Below, in pieces: positions 28,915-38,359 of a stretch of DNA of 64,000 nt (position 1 is its first letter; every line of letters starts with the position of its first letter). This DNA is from Agrobacterium pusense (lineage in GTDB: Bacteria > Pseudomonadota > Alphaproteobacteria > Rhizobiales > Rhizobiaceae), in NCBI RefSeq assembly GCF_900102105.1, contig NZ_FNBB01000002.1, forward strand, positions 744,001 through 808,000. Reading direction: 5' to 3'. Both the position numbers and the translations under genes were made by a program. The notes below the pieces were generated by a model. It ran no database searches. It worked only from the letters and a program-made list of their open reading frames with translations, and was not told the DNA's origin.

Positions 28915-30195
28915 ATGACCAATTTTAAGGATCATCTCGGTCGCCCGATCGTCGCCGTCACCGGCATGGGCATCATTACCTCGCTCGGTCAGGGGCTTGC
29001 CGATAACTGGGCGGCGCTGACCTCGGGTAAGTCAGGCATTCACAAGATCACCCGTTTCCCGACCGAAGGGCTTTCGACCAGGATCAGCGGCACGGTGGAT
29101 TTCATCGATATTCCGGTTCCGAATTCCGTCGAACGTTCCTATGCCTTCGCGCGCGAAACCACCATCGAGGCGCTGGCGCAGGCCGGCATTTCCGGTGACT
29201 TTGACGGCCCGCTGTTTCTCGCAGCGCCGCCGATCGAGCCGGAATGGAGTGCCCGTTTCGAGCTTGCCGACCGCTCTCCGCCAGCCACCCAGCCGGGTGA
29301 TGCCTATGAGCGGTTCCTGACGGCCTTCCGTCAGCGTCCCGATCCGGCATTCCAGGAAGCAGCGCTGTTTGGTGCCATCTCCGAGCGTCTGTCTGACCGT
29401 TTCGGTACGCGCGGTCTGCCGGTTACCCTGTCGACCGCCTGTGCATCCGGCGCGACCGCGATCCAGCTCGGCGTCGAGGCCATCCGACAGGGCCGCGCCG
29501 AACGGGCTTTGACGGTCGCGACCGATGGTTCTGTCAGTGCCGAGGCGTTGATCCGCTTTTCGCTGCTGTCTGCCCTTTCGACCCAGAACGACCCGCCGGA
29601 AAAGGCTTCCAAGCCGTTCAGCAAGGACCGCGACGGTTTCGTGATCGCTGAAGGTGCGGCAACGCTGGTGCTGGAATCGCTCGAAGCCGCCGTCGCACGC
29701 GGCGCGAAGGTTCTCGGCATCATCAAGGGCGCCGGTGAAAAGGCTGACAGCTTCCACCGTACGCGCTCTTCGCCCGATGGCGGCCCCGCGATTGCGACGA
29801 TCCGTGCGGCACTGGCCGATGCGGGCGTGGCCGAAACCGATATCGGTTATATCAACGCCCACGGCACCTCGACGCCTGAGAACGACAAGATGGAATATGG
29901 CTCAATGCTGGCCGTCTTCGGCGAAGGCCTGAAGAACATTCCGCTGTCGTCCAACAAGTCGATGATCGGTCATACGCTGACCGCCGCAGGTGCTGTGGAA
30001 GCGGTGTTCTCGCTGCAGACCATGCTGACTGGCACGCTGCCACCAACAATCAACTATAACAATCCCGATCCGACCATCACGCTCGACGTGGTGCCGAATG
30101 TGAAGCGGGATGCCGAGGTGGGTGCGGTTCTGTCGAATTCCTTCGGGTTCGGCGGGCAGAATGCAAGCCTTGTCATGACGCGGGAACCGGCTTAA
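28915..30195 (+). CDS. fabF1XL: Beta-ketoacyl-ACP synthase II (VLCFA cluster)
   Basis: Condensing enzyme of the very-long-chain fatty acid pathway. From ATG 28915 (GAGGAG site overlapping the end of fabF2XL) it is 426 aa. The full catalytic set is present: Cys in STACASGATA, His in NAHGTSTPENDKME and His in IGHTLTAAGAVE. It also has GFGGQNAS at the C-terminus. Together with the Cys-less upstream homologue it resembles the KS/CLF pairs of type II polyketide systems. A candidate terminator follows. Confidence 0.95.
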   Translation: MTNFKDHLGRPIVAVTGMGIITSLGQGLADNWAALTSGKSGIHKITRFPTEGLSTRISGTVDFIDIPVPNSVERSYAFARETTIEALAQAGISGDFDGPLFLAAPPIEPEWSARFELADRSPPATQPGDAYERFLTAFRQRPDPAFQEAALFGAISERLSDRFGTRGLPVTLSTACASGATAIQLGVEAIRQGRAERALTVATDGSVSAEALIRFSLLSALSTQNDPPEKASKPFSKDRDGFVIAEGAATLVLESLEAAVARGAKVLGIIKGAGEKADSFHRTRSSPDGGPAIATIRAALADAGVAETDIGYINAHGTSTPENDKMEYGSMLAVFGEGLKNIPLSSNKSMIGHTLTAAGAVEAVFSLQTMLTGTLPPTINYNNPDPTITLDVVPNVKRDAEVGAVLSNSFGFGGQNASLVMTREPA

Positions 30196-30212
30196 CCGGT
30201 TCGTTACAACAG

Positions 30213-30254
30213 GGGCGTTTCCGAATGACTTGCGGAAATGCGCCCGTTTCTTTG
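30213..30254 (+). terminator. Candidate terminator after fabF1XL
   Basis: Stem GGGCG-TTTCCG / CGGAAA-TGCGCCC with a 2-base bulge and an 8-base loop, followed by GTTTCTTT. It lies 17 bases after the stop; adh2XL starts about 80 bases later and may have its own promoter. Confidence 0.45.
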
Positions 30255-30335
30255 ATTTCGCATTCCAGCCGCAAAACCGTTACAGAGTTTTGCTGGAATG
30301 ATTTTAGATAACGCCTTCGGGCGAAGGACTGATAT

Positions 30336-31364
30336 ATGCGCGCTCTTCAACTCGTCGACGACCGGAAGCTCGAAAAAGTGGATCTGCCCGAACCGGATGC
30401 GCCGGCGCCGGGCGAGGTAACGCTGCGCGTCAAGGCCGTGGCGCTCAACCACATCGATGTTTGGGGCTGGCGCGGCATGGCTTTCGCCAAGCGCAAGATG
30501 CCGCTCACAATCGGTGCAGAAGCCTCGGGTGTGGTGGAAGCCATCGGTCCGGGCGTATCCAACGTGCTGCCCGGCCAGCTGGTCGCGATCTATGGCGCGC
30601 GCACCTGCGGGCTGTGCAAACCCTGCCGCGAAGGCCGCGACAATCTGTGCGAACATGTCCAGGGCGTGCACGGTTTCCATCTCGACGGTTTCGCGCAGGA
30701 AAAGATCAATATTCCTGCCCGCCAGCTCGTGCCGGCGCCGCATGGCGTCGACGCCGTCGGTGCTGCTCTTGCGCCGGTGACGTTTGGCACGGTTGAGCAC
30801 ATGCTGTTCGACAATGCCAAGCTGGAGTCCGGCGAAACCATCCTCATTCACGCCGGCGGTTCGGGCATCGGCACGGCGGCAATCCAGCTTGCGAAGAAGA
30901 TGGGGTGCACCGTCATCACGACAGTCGGTTCCGATGATAAGATCGAACGGGCGAAGGCGCTCGGGGCCGATCATGTGATCAACTATCGCACAGACCGTTT
31001 CGAAGGCGTCGTGCGCAAGCTGACGAAAAAGAAGGGCGTCGACGTCGTGTTCGAGCATGTCGGCAAGGATACCTGGGCGGGTTCGATGTTCTCGCTGAAG
31101 CGCGGCGGTCGTCTCGTCACCTGCGGTTCCACATCCGGTGTTTCCACCGACATCAACCTGATGATGCTGTTCCAGCAGCAGCTGAAACTGCTCGGCTCCT
31201 TCGGCTGCCGTATGGAGAACATGGCCAACGCCATGCAGAAGATGGCACGTGGCATCGTGCGTCCGGTCATCGACACCGAAGTGACCTTTGACGATATCGA
31301 CCGGGCGCTGGAGCGCATGGAGACGCGTCAGGTGTTCGGCAAGATCGTGCTGCGGATGGACTGA
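30336..31364 (+). CDS. adh2XL: Zinc-containing alcohol dehydrogenase (VLCFA cluster)
   Basis: A 342-aa medium-chain dehydrogenase. A GroES-like domain carries the structural-zinc Cys set in CGLCKPCREGRDNLC, near residues 90-104. The Rossmann domain has HAGGSGIGTAAIQLA. The catalytic-zinc Cys position, usually near residue 38-46, is occupied by NHIDVW, so the usual catalytic zinc ligand Cys is not evident and it may act as a quinone-reductase or enoyl-reductase type. In the acpXL cluster it is thought to serve very-long-chain fatty acid synthesis, possibly enoyl reduction. lpxXL starts 5 bases after its stop. Confidence 0.85.
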   Translation: MRALQLVDDRKLEKVDLPEPDAPAPGEVTLRVKAVALNHIDVWGWRGMAFAKRKMPLTIGAEASGVVEAIGPGVSNVLPGQLVAIYGARTCGLCKPCREGRDNLCEHVQGVHGFHLDGFAQEKINIPARQLVPAPHGVDAVGAALAPVTFGTVEHMLFDNAKLESGETILIHAGGSGIGTAAIQLAKKMGCTVITTVGSDDKIERAKALGADHVINYRTDRFEGVVRKLTKKKGVDVVFEHVGKDTWAGSMFSLKRGGRLVTCGSTSGVSTDINLMMLFQQQLKLLGSFGCRMENMANAMQKMARGIVRPVIDTEVTFDDIDRALERMETRQVFGKIVLRMD

Positions 31365-31369
31365 GCATC

Positions 31370-32299
31370 TTGAAGCTGTTCCTGACACGGATCGTCCTGA
31401 AACTGGACCACTTCCGGCAGTGGCTGATTGCGACATTCGCCTTCGGCCTTCTCAACCTGCTGAAGCTCTTTCCCGCCGATGCGGGCATTCGCGCCGCTGA
31501 CAGACTGGCACGCTGGGTGGGGCCGAAAACCGGCCGCCACAAGCTGATGCTCTACAATCTGGCCCGCGCCTTTCCGGAGAAATCCGAAGAGGAACGGCTG
31601 GCAATCGCCATGGACAGCTGGGCTAATATGGGCCGGCTGGCGGCGGAATATGTCTTTCTCGACCGGCTGTTCGATTTCGATCCGGAAAAGAACGAGCCGG
31701 GACGCATCGAGGTCCAGGGCATCCCGACCTTCCTCGAGCTGCGCGACAATCCGCGGCCTTTCATCGTCTTTACCGCCCATAGCGGCAATTTCGAACTGCT
31801 GCCGGTTGCCGGCTCGGCTTTCGGTCTCGATGTGACGGTGCTGTTCCGGCCACCGAACAATCCCTTTGTGGCCGAGAAAGTGTTCAGTTTCCGCAAGGAG
31901 CGCATGGGCAATCTCGTGCCCTCGCATGCCGGCTCCTCCTTCGCGCTGGCGCGGCAGCTGGAAAAGGGCGGTGGTGTGGGTGTGCTCGTCGACCAGAAAT
32001 TCGGCAAGGGACTGACGACGAAGTTCTTCGGACTTGAGGTTCGCACCAATCCGCTTCTCGCCAAGCTGGTGCGGCAGTTCAATTGCGATGTCTATCCTGC
32101 CCGTTGCGTGCGCCTGCCCGATAATCGCTACCGGCTGGAAATCGAACCGAAGGTTGAGATTCCGCGCGATGACAAGGGCAATGTAGACATTCAGGCGACG
32201 GCGCAGCTTCTGAACGACAAGGTGGAGAGCTGGGTGCGCGAATATCCCGGCCAATGGCTGTGGTATCACGACCGGTGGGACGTTAAGCACCAGATTTGA
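31370..32299 (+). CDS. lpxXL: Very-long-chain fatty acyl transferase of lipid A
   Basis: Inner-membrane acyltransferase that attaches the 27-hydroxy-octacosanoyl chain to lipid A precursor. The 309-aa protein has an N-terminal membrane helix (LIATFAFGLLNLLKLF) and the LpxL/HtrB family catalytic motif TAHSGNFE (H-x4-E) near residue 135. The start is TTG at 31370, 5 bases after adh2XL; no nearer ATG preserves the N-terminal helix. It is the last gene of the acpXL cluster. Confidence 0.92.
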   Translation: MKLFLTRIVLKLDHFRQWLIATFAFGLLNLLKLFPADAGIRAADRLARWVGPKTGRHKLMLYNLARAFPEKSEEERLAIAMDSWANMGRLAAEYVFLDRLFDFDPEKNEPGRIEVQGIPTFLELRDNPRPFIVFTAHSGNFELLPVAGSAFGLDVTVLFRPPNNPFVAEKVFSFRKERMGNLVPSHAGSSFALARQLEKGGGVGVLVDQKFGKGLTTKFFGLEVRTNPLLAKLVRQFNCDVYPARCVRLPDNRYRLEIEPKVEIPRDDKGNVDIQATAQLLNDKVESWVREYPGQWLWYHDRWDVKHQI

Positions 32300-32551
32300 G
32301 GATGCTGGCTGGCTCGTGCTCTCAGAGCAATTTTCACAAAATTAGGCGCAGGAACTGTGCTTTTCGAAATTTTTCCATAGTAGTGGAACCTCATTTTTCG
32401 TTCATGGATTATCGAAATTGAAAAAATAGCAGCGGCTGTGATATTTTGAACAACAATCCCCGCCGTGTTTTCGTGCTTCGTTACGTCATTTTTAAGCGCG
32501 GAGACGCTATTATCAGGGATAATTGGTCTATCCTTTCGGATTAGGATCGGG

Positions 32552-33274
32552 ATGTTTGCCCGTTCAGGGAGAGTTGGGTTGAAAGATTTGATTGAGCTGT
32601 TCTGGCTGCGTTATACGGAACTGCAATCTGCCGTTGGTAAAAACGAGGCCGACAAGATCGCAGTGCTGGAGCGTGAACTGGAGCAGCTTCTCGAGCGCGT
32701 CGTCGGACGCAAGACCGAAAGCTCCGAAGACATTCGCGAGCAGTTCCGTTTTGCTATCGATCTCCTCAACCACGAGGCGGAAGACCTTGGCTGCGTGCAG
32801 CGCAATTCCGAACTTCTGCGAACGCTCGTCGACCGTTACGTCGGCATGCCGCTCAAGGCGAAAGTGATCGGTGACGAAGATGCAGACAGCCTCGAATGGC
32901 ACCACCGCCATCTGATCCTCGATGAAGATATGCTCAACGATCTCGATGAGCCTGTCGTCATCGTGTCCCCCGGTTACCGCGTGTCCTTTGCCAATGCGCT
33001 CGACGCCTTCCAGCGTAATGCGCCGGAAGGGCTCGTCGGCTGCCACATCGCCGAACTCGTCGGTGTCCACCGTTTCCAGAACGCACTCAGGGAAAAGCTC
33101 GATAATTGCTTCAAGGGCGATACGTCGAAATATACCTATGCGGAAGACCAGAACGGTCGCACAATCGTCAAGTCGCTCGAAATGTCGCCTTGTTATTCTT
33201 CCGCCTACAAGCTCGTGGGTGCCATGGTGGTCATCCGCGAAATTGCCGATCGCAGGCGCCGCGCTGCGGGTTGA
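32552..33274 (+). CDS. PAS-domain protein with N-terminal coiled coil
   Basis: About 240 aa from ATG 32552 (AGGATCGGG upstream); TTG 32579, preceded by AGGGAGAG, is an equally good start giving 231 aa. Residues 30-90 are Glu/Arg/Leu-rich and likely helical or coiled coil (AVLERELEQLLERVVGRK). A PAS domain follows (DEPVVIVSPGYRVSFANALDAF to LVGAMVVIREI). There is no kinase, GGDEF or DNA-binding domain, so it may signal through a partner or be a sensor adaptor. It stands alone after the acpXL cluster, preceded by a 250-base AT-rich region. Confidence 0.65.
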   Translation: MFARSGRVGLKDLIELFWLRYTELQSAVGKNEADKIAVLERELEQLLERVVGRKTESSEDIREQFRFAIDLLNHEAEDLGCVQRNSELLRTLVDRYVGMPLKAKVIGDEDADSLEWHHRHLILDEDMLNDLDEPVVIVSPGYRVSFANALDAFQRNAPEGLVGCHIAELVGVHRFQNALREKLDNCFKGDTSKYTYAEDQNGRTIVKSLEMSPCYSSAYKLVGAMVVIREIADRRRRAAG

Positions 33275-33326
33275 CCCAAGCTCCCCTCATATCCGAAGGA
33301 CGGGCTGAACGCGCCCGATCGGTCCC

Positions 33327-34130
33327 TTATTTCGGGAAGACGGTTTCCCAGATCGTGGCGATGGACCAGGCGGACGAGGCGTCAATCAGAAGCTTCGTCG
33401 CCATTGCCAGACACGACAGAACCAGAAGCGGGCGGATGATCTTCGCGCCGTTTTTCATGGCGAAACGCGACCCGATCTGCGCCCCGATGAATTGGCCGAA
33501 CCCCATTGCCAGTCCAAGCTTCCACAAAACCGCGCCGCCCATCGCGAAGACGACGAACCCGCCGAAATTGGAGCCCAGATTGAGAAGCTTGGTATGGGCT
33601 GTCGCCTTCAGCATGCCAAAACCGGCAAGTGCCACGAAGGCGAGCATGTAAAAGGAACCGGCGCCCGGACCGAAGACGCCGTCATAAAAGCCGATCAGCG
33701 GCGCGGCGGTAAATCCGAACACCAGCGGTGTGATGCGGCGATGGCTGTCTACATCGCTGAGCTGTGGCTTGAAGGCGAAATAGATCGCTATGGCGATCAG
33801 CAGGAAGGGCATGATGGTGCGCAGAAGATCGGCAGGCACGAAGGCGGCCGTCAGCGCCCCCAGCATTCCGCCGGCCATCGCCATCAACCCCATCGGCAAT
33901 TGCTCTTTCAGATTGACATGGCCACGTCTTGCGTAAGCGAGAGTGGCGGAGGCCGAACCGAACTGTGCCTGCAGCTTGTTCGTGCCAAGCGTATCGAGTG
34001 GCGGTATTCCCATGATCATCATTGCCGGAATGGTGATGAGACCACCGCCGCCGGCAATGGAATCGATAAAGCCGGCGAAAATGGCGACGCAGAAGAGGAC
34101 GAGGAAAACGTTGAGGGCGATGTCTTGCAC
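33327..34130 (-). CDS. TauE/SafE family permease
   Basis: A 267-aa integral membrane protein with about eight hydrophobic segments and the family motifs AGFIDSIAGGGGLITIPA near residue 20 and GFYDGVFGPGAGSF near residue 145, two halves of an internal repeat. Family members export sulfite, sulfoacetate or other organosulfur anions; the substrate here is unknown. It is divergent from the nucleoside hydrolase and convergent with the PAS gene. Confidence 0.88.
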   Translation of the reverse strand: MQDIALNVFLVLFCVAIFAGFIDSIAGGGGLITIPAMMIMGIPPLDTLGTNKLQAQFGSASATLAYARRGHVNLKEQLPMGLMAMAGGMLGALTAAFVPADLLRTIMPFLLIAIAIYFAFKPQLSDVDSHRRITPLVFGFTAAPLIGFYDGVFGPGAGSFYMLAFVALAGFGMLKATAHTKLLNLGSNFGGFVVFAMGGAVLWKLGLAMGFGQFIGAQIGSRFAMKNGAKIIRPLLVLSCLAMATKLLIDASSAWSIATIWETVFPK

Positions 34131-34311
34131 TTGGCATGTCCGGGCAGGCGGAAGGAGAGGCCCCTTCTTTCACCGAAAACGCGGTCGCGCAATATTTTTC
34201 TGTATGGTCTGAGGGGCGCCGGGGGATTGCGGTGCTGCCGCTTATCGTTATGTTTCCGTGGCGCGTCGCCGGAACGACGGATGGCGCCTGACACATGTGG
34301 ATGAGGACATT

Positions 34312-35271
34312 ATGCATAAAGTGATATTCGATACGGACCCCGGTGTGGATGATGCCATGGCGCTTCTGTTCCTGCACCGCCACCCCGATATCGATCTGAT
34401 CGGCGTCACCACCGTTTTCGGCAATGCGCCCATCGACATCACCACCCGCAATGCGCTTTTCCTCAAGCGGGAATGGCAGATGACCGCGCCGGTCGCGAAA
34501 GGGGCGGGCGTAACCTTCGATCCGGCCCGCAAGGAAGGCCACTGGCCGACCTTCATCCATGGTGAAAACGGCCTCGGTGACATCGATATCCCCGACACCA
34601 TCGACCTGCCGCTAGACCCGCGGCCCGCGCATCGCTTCATCATCGAGACGGTCAAAGCCAATCCGGGTGAAGTGACGCTTATTGCCGTTGGCCGCATGAC
34701 CAATCTGGCGCTGGCTTTGCGCGAAGAACCTGATTTCGCGGCGCTGGTGAAGGACGTCATCGTCATGGGCGGCGCCTTCGACATCAACGGCAATGTCTCG
34801 CCGGCGGCCGAGGCCAATATTCATGGCGATCCGGAAGCGGCCGATCTTGTCTTCACCGCGCCGTGGCGCGTGGTTGTTGTCGGTCTCGATGTCACGACAA
34901 AAACCGTGATGACCAGCGCCTTCATGGCTGAGATGGCAGAGGCGGGCGGCAAGCCGGTGCAGCTGCTTTCGGACCTGTCGCAATTCTACATCGATTTCTA
35001 CAAGACCCGCACCGGTGACGGCATGGTGGTGCACGACAGCTGCGCCTGTGTTTATCTCGTCGCGCCGGAACTGTTTACCACCCGCAGCGGCCCGGTGCGC
35101 GTCGTCTGCGGCGGCCTTGCCGACGGCCAGACCATCCAGAAGCCGGACGGACGCGCCTTTCCGCCGGGCGACTGGGACGGGCATCCGAGCCAGCTGGTCT
35201 GCACGGATATCAAGCCGGAGCGCGTGCTTTCGGTCATCCGCGCGGCAATTGTGAAGGGCGAGCGCGGCTGA
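34312..35271 (+). CDS. Inosine/uridine-preferring nucleoside hydrolase
   Basis: Hydrolyses the N-glycosidic bond of ribonucleosides for salvage. From ATG 34312 (GAGGAC site) it is 319 aa. The calcium-binding signature DTDPGVDDA is at residues 7-15, followed by GVTTVFGNAP, HGENGLGD near 83 and the late Asp in VHDSCAC near 237. The base specificity (purine, pyrimidine or both) cannot be read from the sequence. It has no nucleoside transporter genes next to it. Confidence 0.92.
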   Translation: MHKVIFDTDPGVDDAMALLFLHRHPDIDLIGVTTVFGNAPIDITTRNALFLKREWQMTAPVAKGAGVTFDPARKEGHWPTFIHGENGLGDIDIPDTIDLPLDPRPAHRFIIETVKANPGEVTLIAVGRMTNLALALREEPDFAALVKDVIVMGGAFDINGNVSPAAEANIHGDPEAADLVFTAPWRVVVVGLDVTTKTVMTSAFMAEMAEAGGKPVQLLSDLSQFYIDFYKTRTGDGMVVHDSCACVYLVAPELFTTRSGPVRVVCGGLADGQTIQKPDGRAFPPGDWDGHPSQLVCTDIKPERVLSVIRAAIVKGERG

Positions 35272-35357
35272 ACGACAGGAATGGCCGTTCTTGAGCATGG
35301 CTTGCCTTGCATTTTCCCAGAATCTGGCGTTATGCAAGTTCCCTGATCATAGTGCGC

Positions 35358-35453
35358 GATCCGCCTTGCCGGAGGGCTTGAAAAGGCGGTGCCGGTAGGA
35401 AGGGCGGATCACCGCTAGGCGGCGTTGGCCCAAGAAAACCCTTGTGGGTTTTC
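35358..35453 (+). promoter_or_regulatory. Structured leader candidate before the aminotransferase gene
   Basis: GATCCGCC (35358-35365) can pair with GGCGGATC (35403-35410), or CCGCCTT (35361-35367) can pair with AAGGCGG (35383-35389); both use the same left strand, so the two folds exclude each other. A third hairpin GAAAACCC/GGGTTTTC with a TTGT loop follows at 35434-35453. The arrangement resembles an attenuator or riboswitch, but I recognise no known class and there is no long T-run. It may instead be the end of the nucleoside hydrolase transcript. Confidence 0.35.
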
Positions 35454-35573
35454 CCGTACTTTGCGCTACAATGAATAACGCCTGCCGGGTCGGTTCGTGT
35501 CGGCGGCGTTTAACAACAAAAACGAACCTTCGTTATGGACCGTAAGAACCGGTCCATTCCCATGAGGAAAGAG

Positions 35574-36794
35574 ATGGAAGAGTTTCACAAGGTCCGGCGT
35601 CTGCCGCAATACGTCTTCGAACAGGTCAACCGTTTGAAAGCGAGCGCGCGAGCGGCCGGGGCCGATATCATCGATCTCGGCATGGGCAATCCCGACCTTC
35701 CGACCCCGAAGGCCATCGTCGACAAACTTTGCGAGGTCGTTCAGGACCCGCGTACCCATCGTTATTCCTCGTCCAAGGGCATTCCCGGTCTTCGCCGCGC
35801 GCAGGCGGCCTATTATGCCCGCCGCTTCGGCGTTAAGCTGAACCCCGACACGCAGGTCGTCGCCACGCTCGGCTCCAAGGAAGGTTTCGCCAACATGGCG
35901 CAGGCCATCACCGCGCCGGGTGACGTGATCCTGTGTCCGAACCCGACCTATCCGATCCATGCCTTCGGCTTCCTGATGGCGGGCGGCGTTATCCGCTCGA
36001 TGAATGTCGAGCCTGACGACAGCTTCTTCGGGCCGCTGGAGCGCGCCGTGCGCCACTCCATTCCGAAGCCGCTGGCGCTGATCGTCAATTATCCTTCGAA
36101 CCCGACGGCGCATGTCGCGTCGCTCGATTTCTACAAGGACGTCATCGCCTTTGCGAAGAAGCACGAGATCATCGTGCTTTCCGACCTTGCCTATTCGGAA
36201 ATCTATTTCGACGAAAGCAATCCGCCGCCCTCCGTTCTCGAGGTTCCCGGTGCGATCGACGTTGCGGTGGAATTCACTTCCATGTCGAAGACGTTTTCCA
36301 TGCCCGGCTGGCGCATGGGCTTTGCCGTTGGCAACGAGCGGCTGATCGCGGCGCTGACCCGCGTGAAGTCCTATCTCGATTACGGCGCCTTCACACCCAT
36401 CCAGGTTGCTGCGACCCATGCACTGAACGGTGACGGCTCGGACATTGCCGAAGTGCGCAATGTCTATCGCCGCCGTCGCGATGTCATGGTCGACACCTTC
36501 GGCAAGGCGGGCTTCGAAGTACCGCCGCCGGCAGCCACCATGTTCGCCTGGGCGAAGATCCCGGAAAAATTCCGCCATCTCGGCAGCCTGGAATTCTCCA
36601 AGCTTCTGGTCGAGAAGGCCGATATTGCCGTTGCTCCCGGCATCGGCTTCGGCGAGATGGGCGATGATTACGTCCGTCTCGCGCTCGTGGAAAACGAGCA
36701 TCGAATTCGTCAGGCAGCGCGCAATCTGAAGCGTTTCCTGTCGACAGCAGACGAAACGATGCACAACGTCGTTTCGCTCAACGCCCACAGATAA
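35574..36794 (+). CDS. PLP-dependent aminotransferase (AlaC-like)
   Basis: A 406-aa class I aminotransferase. ATG 35574 follows AGGAAAGAG and gives the family start MEEFHKVRRLPQYVF; upstream in-frame ATGs (35535, 35562) lack a site. The PLP Lys is in SMSKTFSMPGWRMGF near residue 238, with NYPSNPTA near 174, and the phosphate/substrate Arg in YVRLALVENE. The sequence resembles AlaC/YfdZ glutamate-pyruvate transaminases, often named aminotransferase next to hom in rhizobia. hom begins 61 bases later, so a role in Asp-family or branched amino-acid metabolism is possible. Confidence 0.88.
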   Translation: MEEFHKVRRLPQYVFEQVNRLKASARAAGADIIDLGMGNPDLPTPKAIVDKLCEVVQDPRTHRYSSSKGIPGLRRAQAAYYARRFGVKLNPDTQVVATLGSKEGFANMAQAITAPGDVILCPNPTYPIHAFGFLMAGGVIRSMNVEPDDSFFGPLERAVRHSIPKPLALIVNYPSNPTAHVASLDFYKDVIAFAKKHEIIVLSDLAYSEIYFDESNPPPSVLEVPGAIDVAVEFTSMSKTFSMPGWRMGFAVGNERLIAALTRVKSYLDYGAFTPIQVAATHALNGDGSDIAEVRNVYRRRRDVMVDTFGKAGFEVPPPAATMFAWAKIPEKFRHLGSLEFSKLLVEKADIAVAPGIGFGEMGDDYVRLALVENEHRIRQAARNLKRFLSTADETMHNVVSLNAHR

Positions 36795-36855
36795 GGGCAA
36801 ACCCAGGGCGGCCGGGTCTCGGCCGCCACCATCACCAGCAATCAGGAACATACCC

Positions 36856-38166
36856 ATGGCAGATTCATTGAGAATCGGCATAGCGGGGCTCGGCACTGTC
36901 GGCGCTTCGCTCGTGCGCATCCTCCAGCAGAGAAGCAACGAACTTGCGATTACCTGCGGACGCGCAATTGAGATTATTGCCGTAAGCGCGCGCGATCGTT
37001 CGCGTGACCGCGGCATTGATCTCACGGGTATTACCTGGTTCGACACGCCGGAACAGATGGCGAGCGAAGCTGACATCGATGTGTTTGTCGAACTGGTCGG
37101 CGGTGCTTCCGGACAGGCCGAAAATGCGGTGCGGGCAGCGCTGTCGCGCGGTCTCCATGTGGTGACAGCCAACAAGGCGCTGCTGGCCAAGCATGGTGTC
37201 GAACTGGCGACCATTGCCGAAGACAAGGGCGCGCTTCTGAACTTCGAGGCGGCGGTCGCTGGCGGCATTCCCGTCATCAAGGCCCTGCGTGAATCGCTGA
37301 CCGGCAATCACGTGACGCGCATCTACGGCATCATGAACGGCACCTGCAACTACATCCTCACAAAGATGGAGAAAGAAGGCCTGTCCTTCCAGGCCTGTCT
37401 GAAGGAAGCGCAGCGGCTGGGATATGCAGAGGCTGATCCCGCCTTCGATATCGAAGGTAACGACACCGCGCACAAGCTTTCCATTTTGACCACGCTTGCC
37501 TTCGGCAACAAGATCGCTGCCGACGACATCTATCTCGAAGGCATCACCAATATTTCGATCGAGGACATCCAGGCGGCTGCCGATCTAGGTTATCGCATCA
37601 AGCTTCTCGGCGTGGCGCAGGTCACCGAATCCGGTATCGAGCAGCGCGTCCATCCCACCATGGTGCCGCTCGATTCCGTCATCGCGCAGGTCGATGGCGT
37701 CACCAACGCCGTGGCGATCGAATCCGACATTCTCGGTGAATTGCTGATGGTCGGACCCGGCGCCGGCGGCAACGCCACGGCATCCGCCGTGCTTGGCGAT
37801 ATCGCCGATATCGCCAAGAGCCGTCCCGGTGCACAGCGTGTGCCGGTGCTCGGCCGTCCGGCGAAATCGCTGACGGACTATCGCCGCGCCAAGATGAAGA
37901 GCCACGAGGGCGGTTACTTCATCCGCTTGACGGTGAAGGATCAGGCCGGTGTGTTCGCCTCCATCGCCAGCCGCATGGCTGACAATAACATTTCGCTGGA
38001 ATCCATCGTGCAGCGCCAGCGCGTGCACGTGGAAGGCGCGCCGCAGACAATCATCCTTGTTACGCACGCGACAATGGAAGATGCGATCCGCAAGGCGGTA
38101 AAAGCGATCAAGAACGAGAAATATCTCGTCAGCGAGCCCCAGGTCATCCGCATCGAGCGGACCTGA
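36856..38166 (+). CDS. hom: Homoserine dehydrogenase
   Basis: Reduces aspartate semialdehyde to homoserine, the branch point to Met, Thr and Ile. It is 436 aa, with an N-terminal NAD(P) motif GIAGLGTVGASL, TANKALLA, the family signature AEADPAFDIEGNDTAHKL around residue 195, and a C-terminal ACT domain (residues about 355-430) expected to bind Thr for feedback control. The gene lies 61 bases after the aminotransferase gene and ends in a strong terminator. metC and cysE, which use downstream products, are elsewhere in the window. Confidence 0.97.
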   Translation: MADSLRIGIAGLGTVGASLVRILQQRSNELAITCGRAIEIIAVSARDRSRDRGIDLTGITWFDTPEQMASEADIDVFVELVGGASGQAENAVRAALSRGLHVVTANKALLAKHGVELATIAEDKGALLNFEAAVAGGIPVIKALRESLTGNHVTRIYGIMNGTCNYILTKMEKEGLSFQACLKEAQRLGYAEADPAFDIEGNDTAHKLSILTTLAFGNKIAADDIYLEGITNISIEDIQAAADLGYRIKLLGVAQVTESGIEQRVHPTMVPLDSVIAQVDGVTNAVAIESDILGELLMVGPGAGGNATASAVLGDIADIAKSRPGAQRVPVLGRPAKSLTDYRRAKMKSHEGGYFIRLTVKDQAGVFASIASRMADNNISLESIVQRQRVHVEGAPQTIILVTHATMEDAIRKAVKAIKNEKYLVSEPQVIRIERT

Positions 38167-38191
38167 AGCGCGACGCTACTGTCGTGAGATC

Positions 38192-38227
38192 AAAAACCGC
38201 GTTTCCATCCGGAAACGCGGTTTTTTG
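38192..38227 (+). terminator. Intrinsic terminator after hom
   Basis: Perfect 15-bp stem (AAAAACCGCGTTTCC paired with its complement) around an ATCC loop, then more T. One of the strongest terminators of the window. Confidence 0.96.
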
Positions 38228-38359
38228 TTGCTTGGGGGACCGGCGCCTTCCTGCGGTCTGGTGGCCGCCAAATTTGAGGGGACGGTGCGTGAAGCGCTGG
38301 AAAGCAGGGCGATTCGGCCTTATGGTTAATCGTGTTCACCAAGCGAGGGAGGCGTGGCC

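Noticed and set aside
34258-34311. Longer nucleoside hydrolase start at ATG 34258
   Set aside because: The extension is Arg-rich, lacks family similarity and has no ribosome site; ATG 34312 follows GAGGAC.
35466-37307. 613-codon minus-strand frame across the aminotransferase and hom
   Set aside because: It spans two real genes on the other strand and their gap; no recognisable domain.
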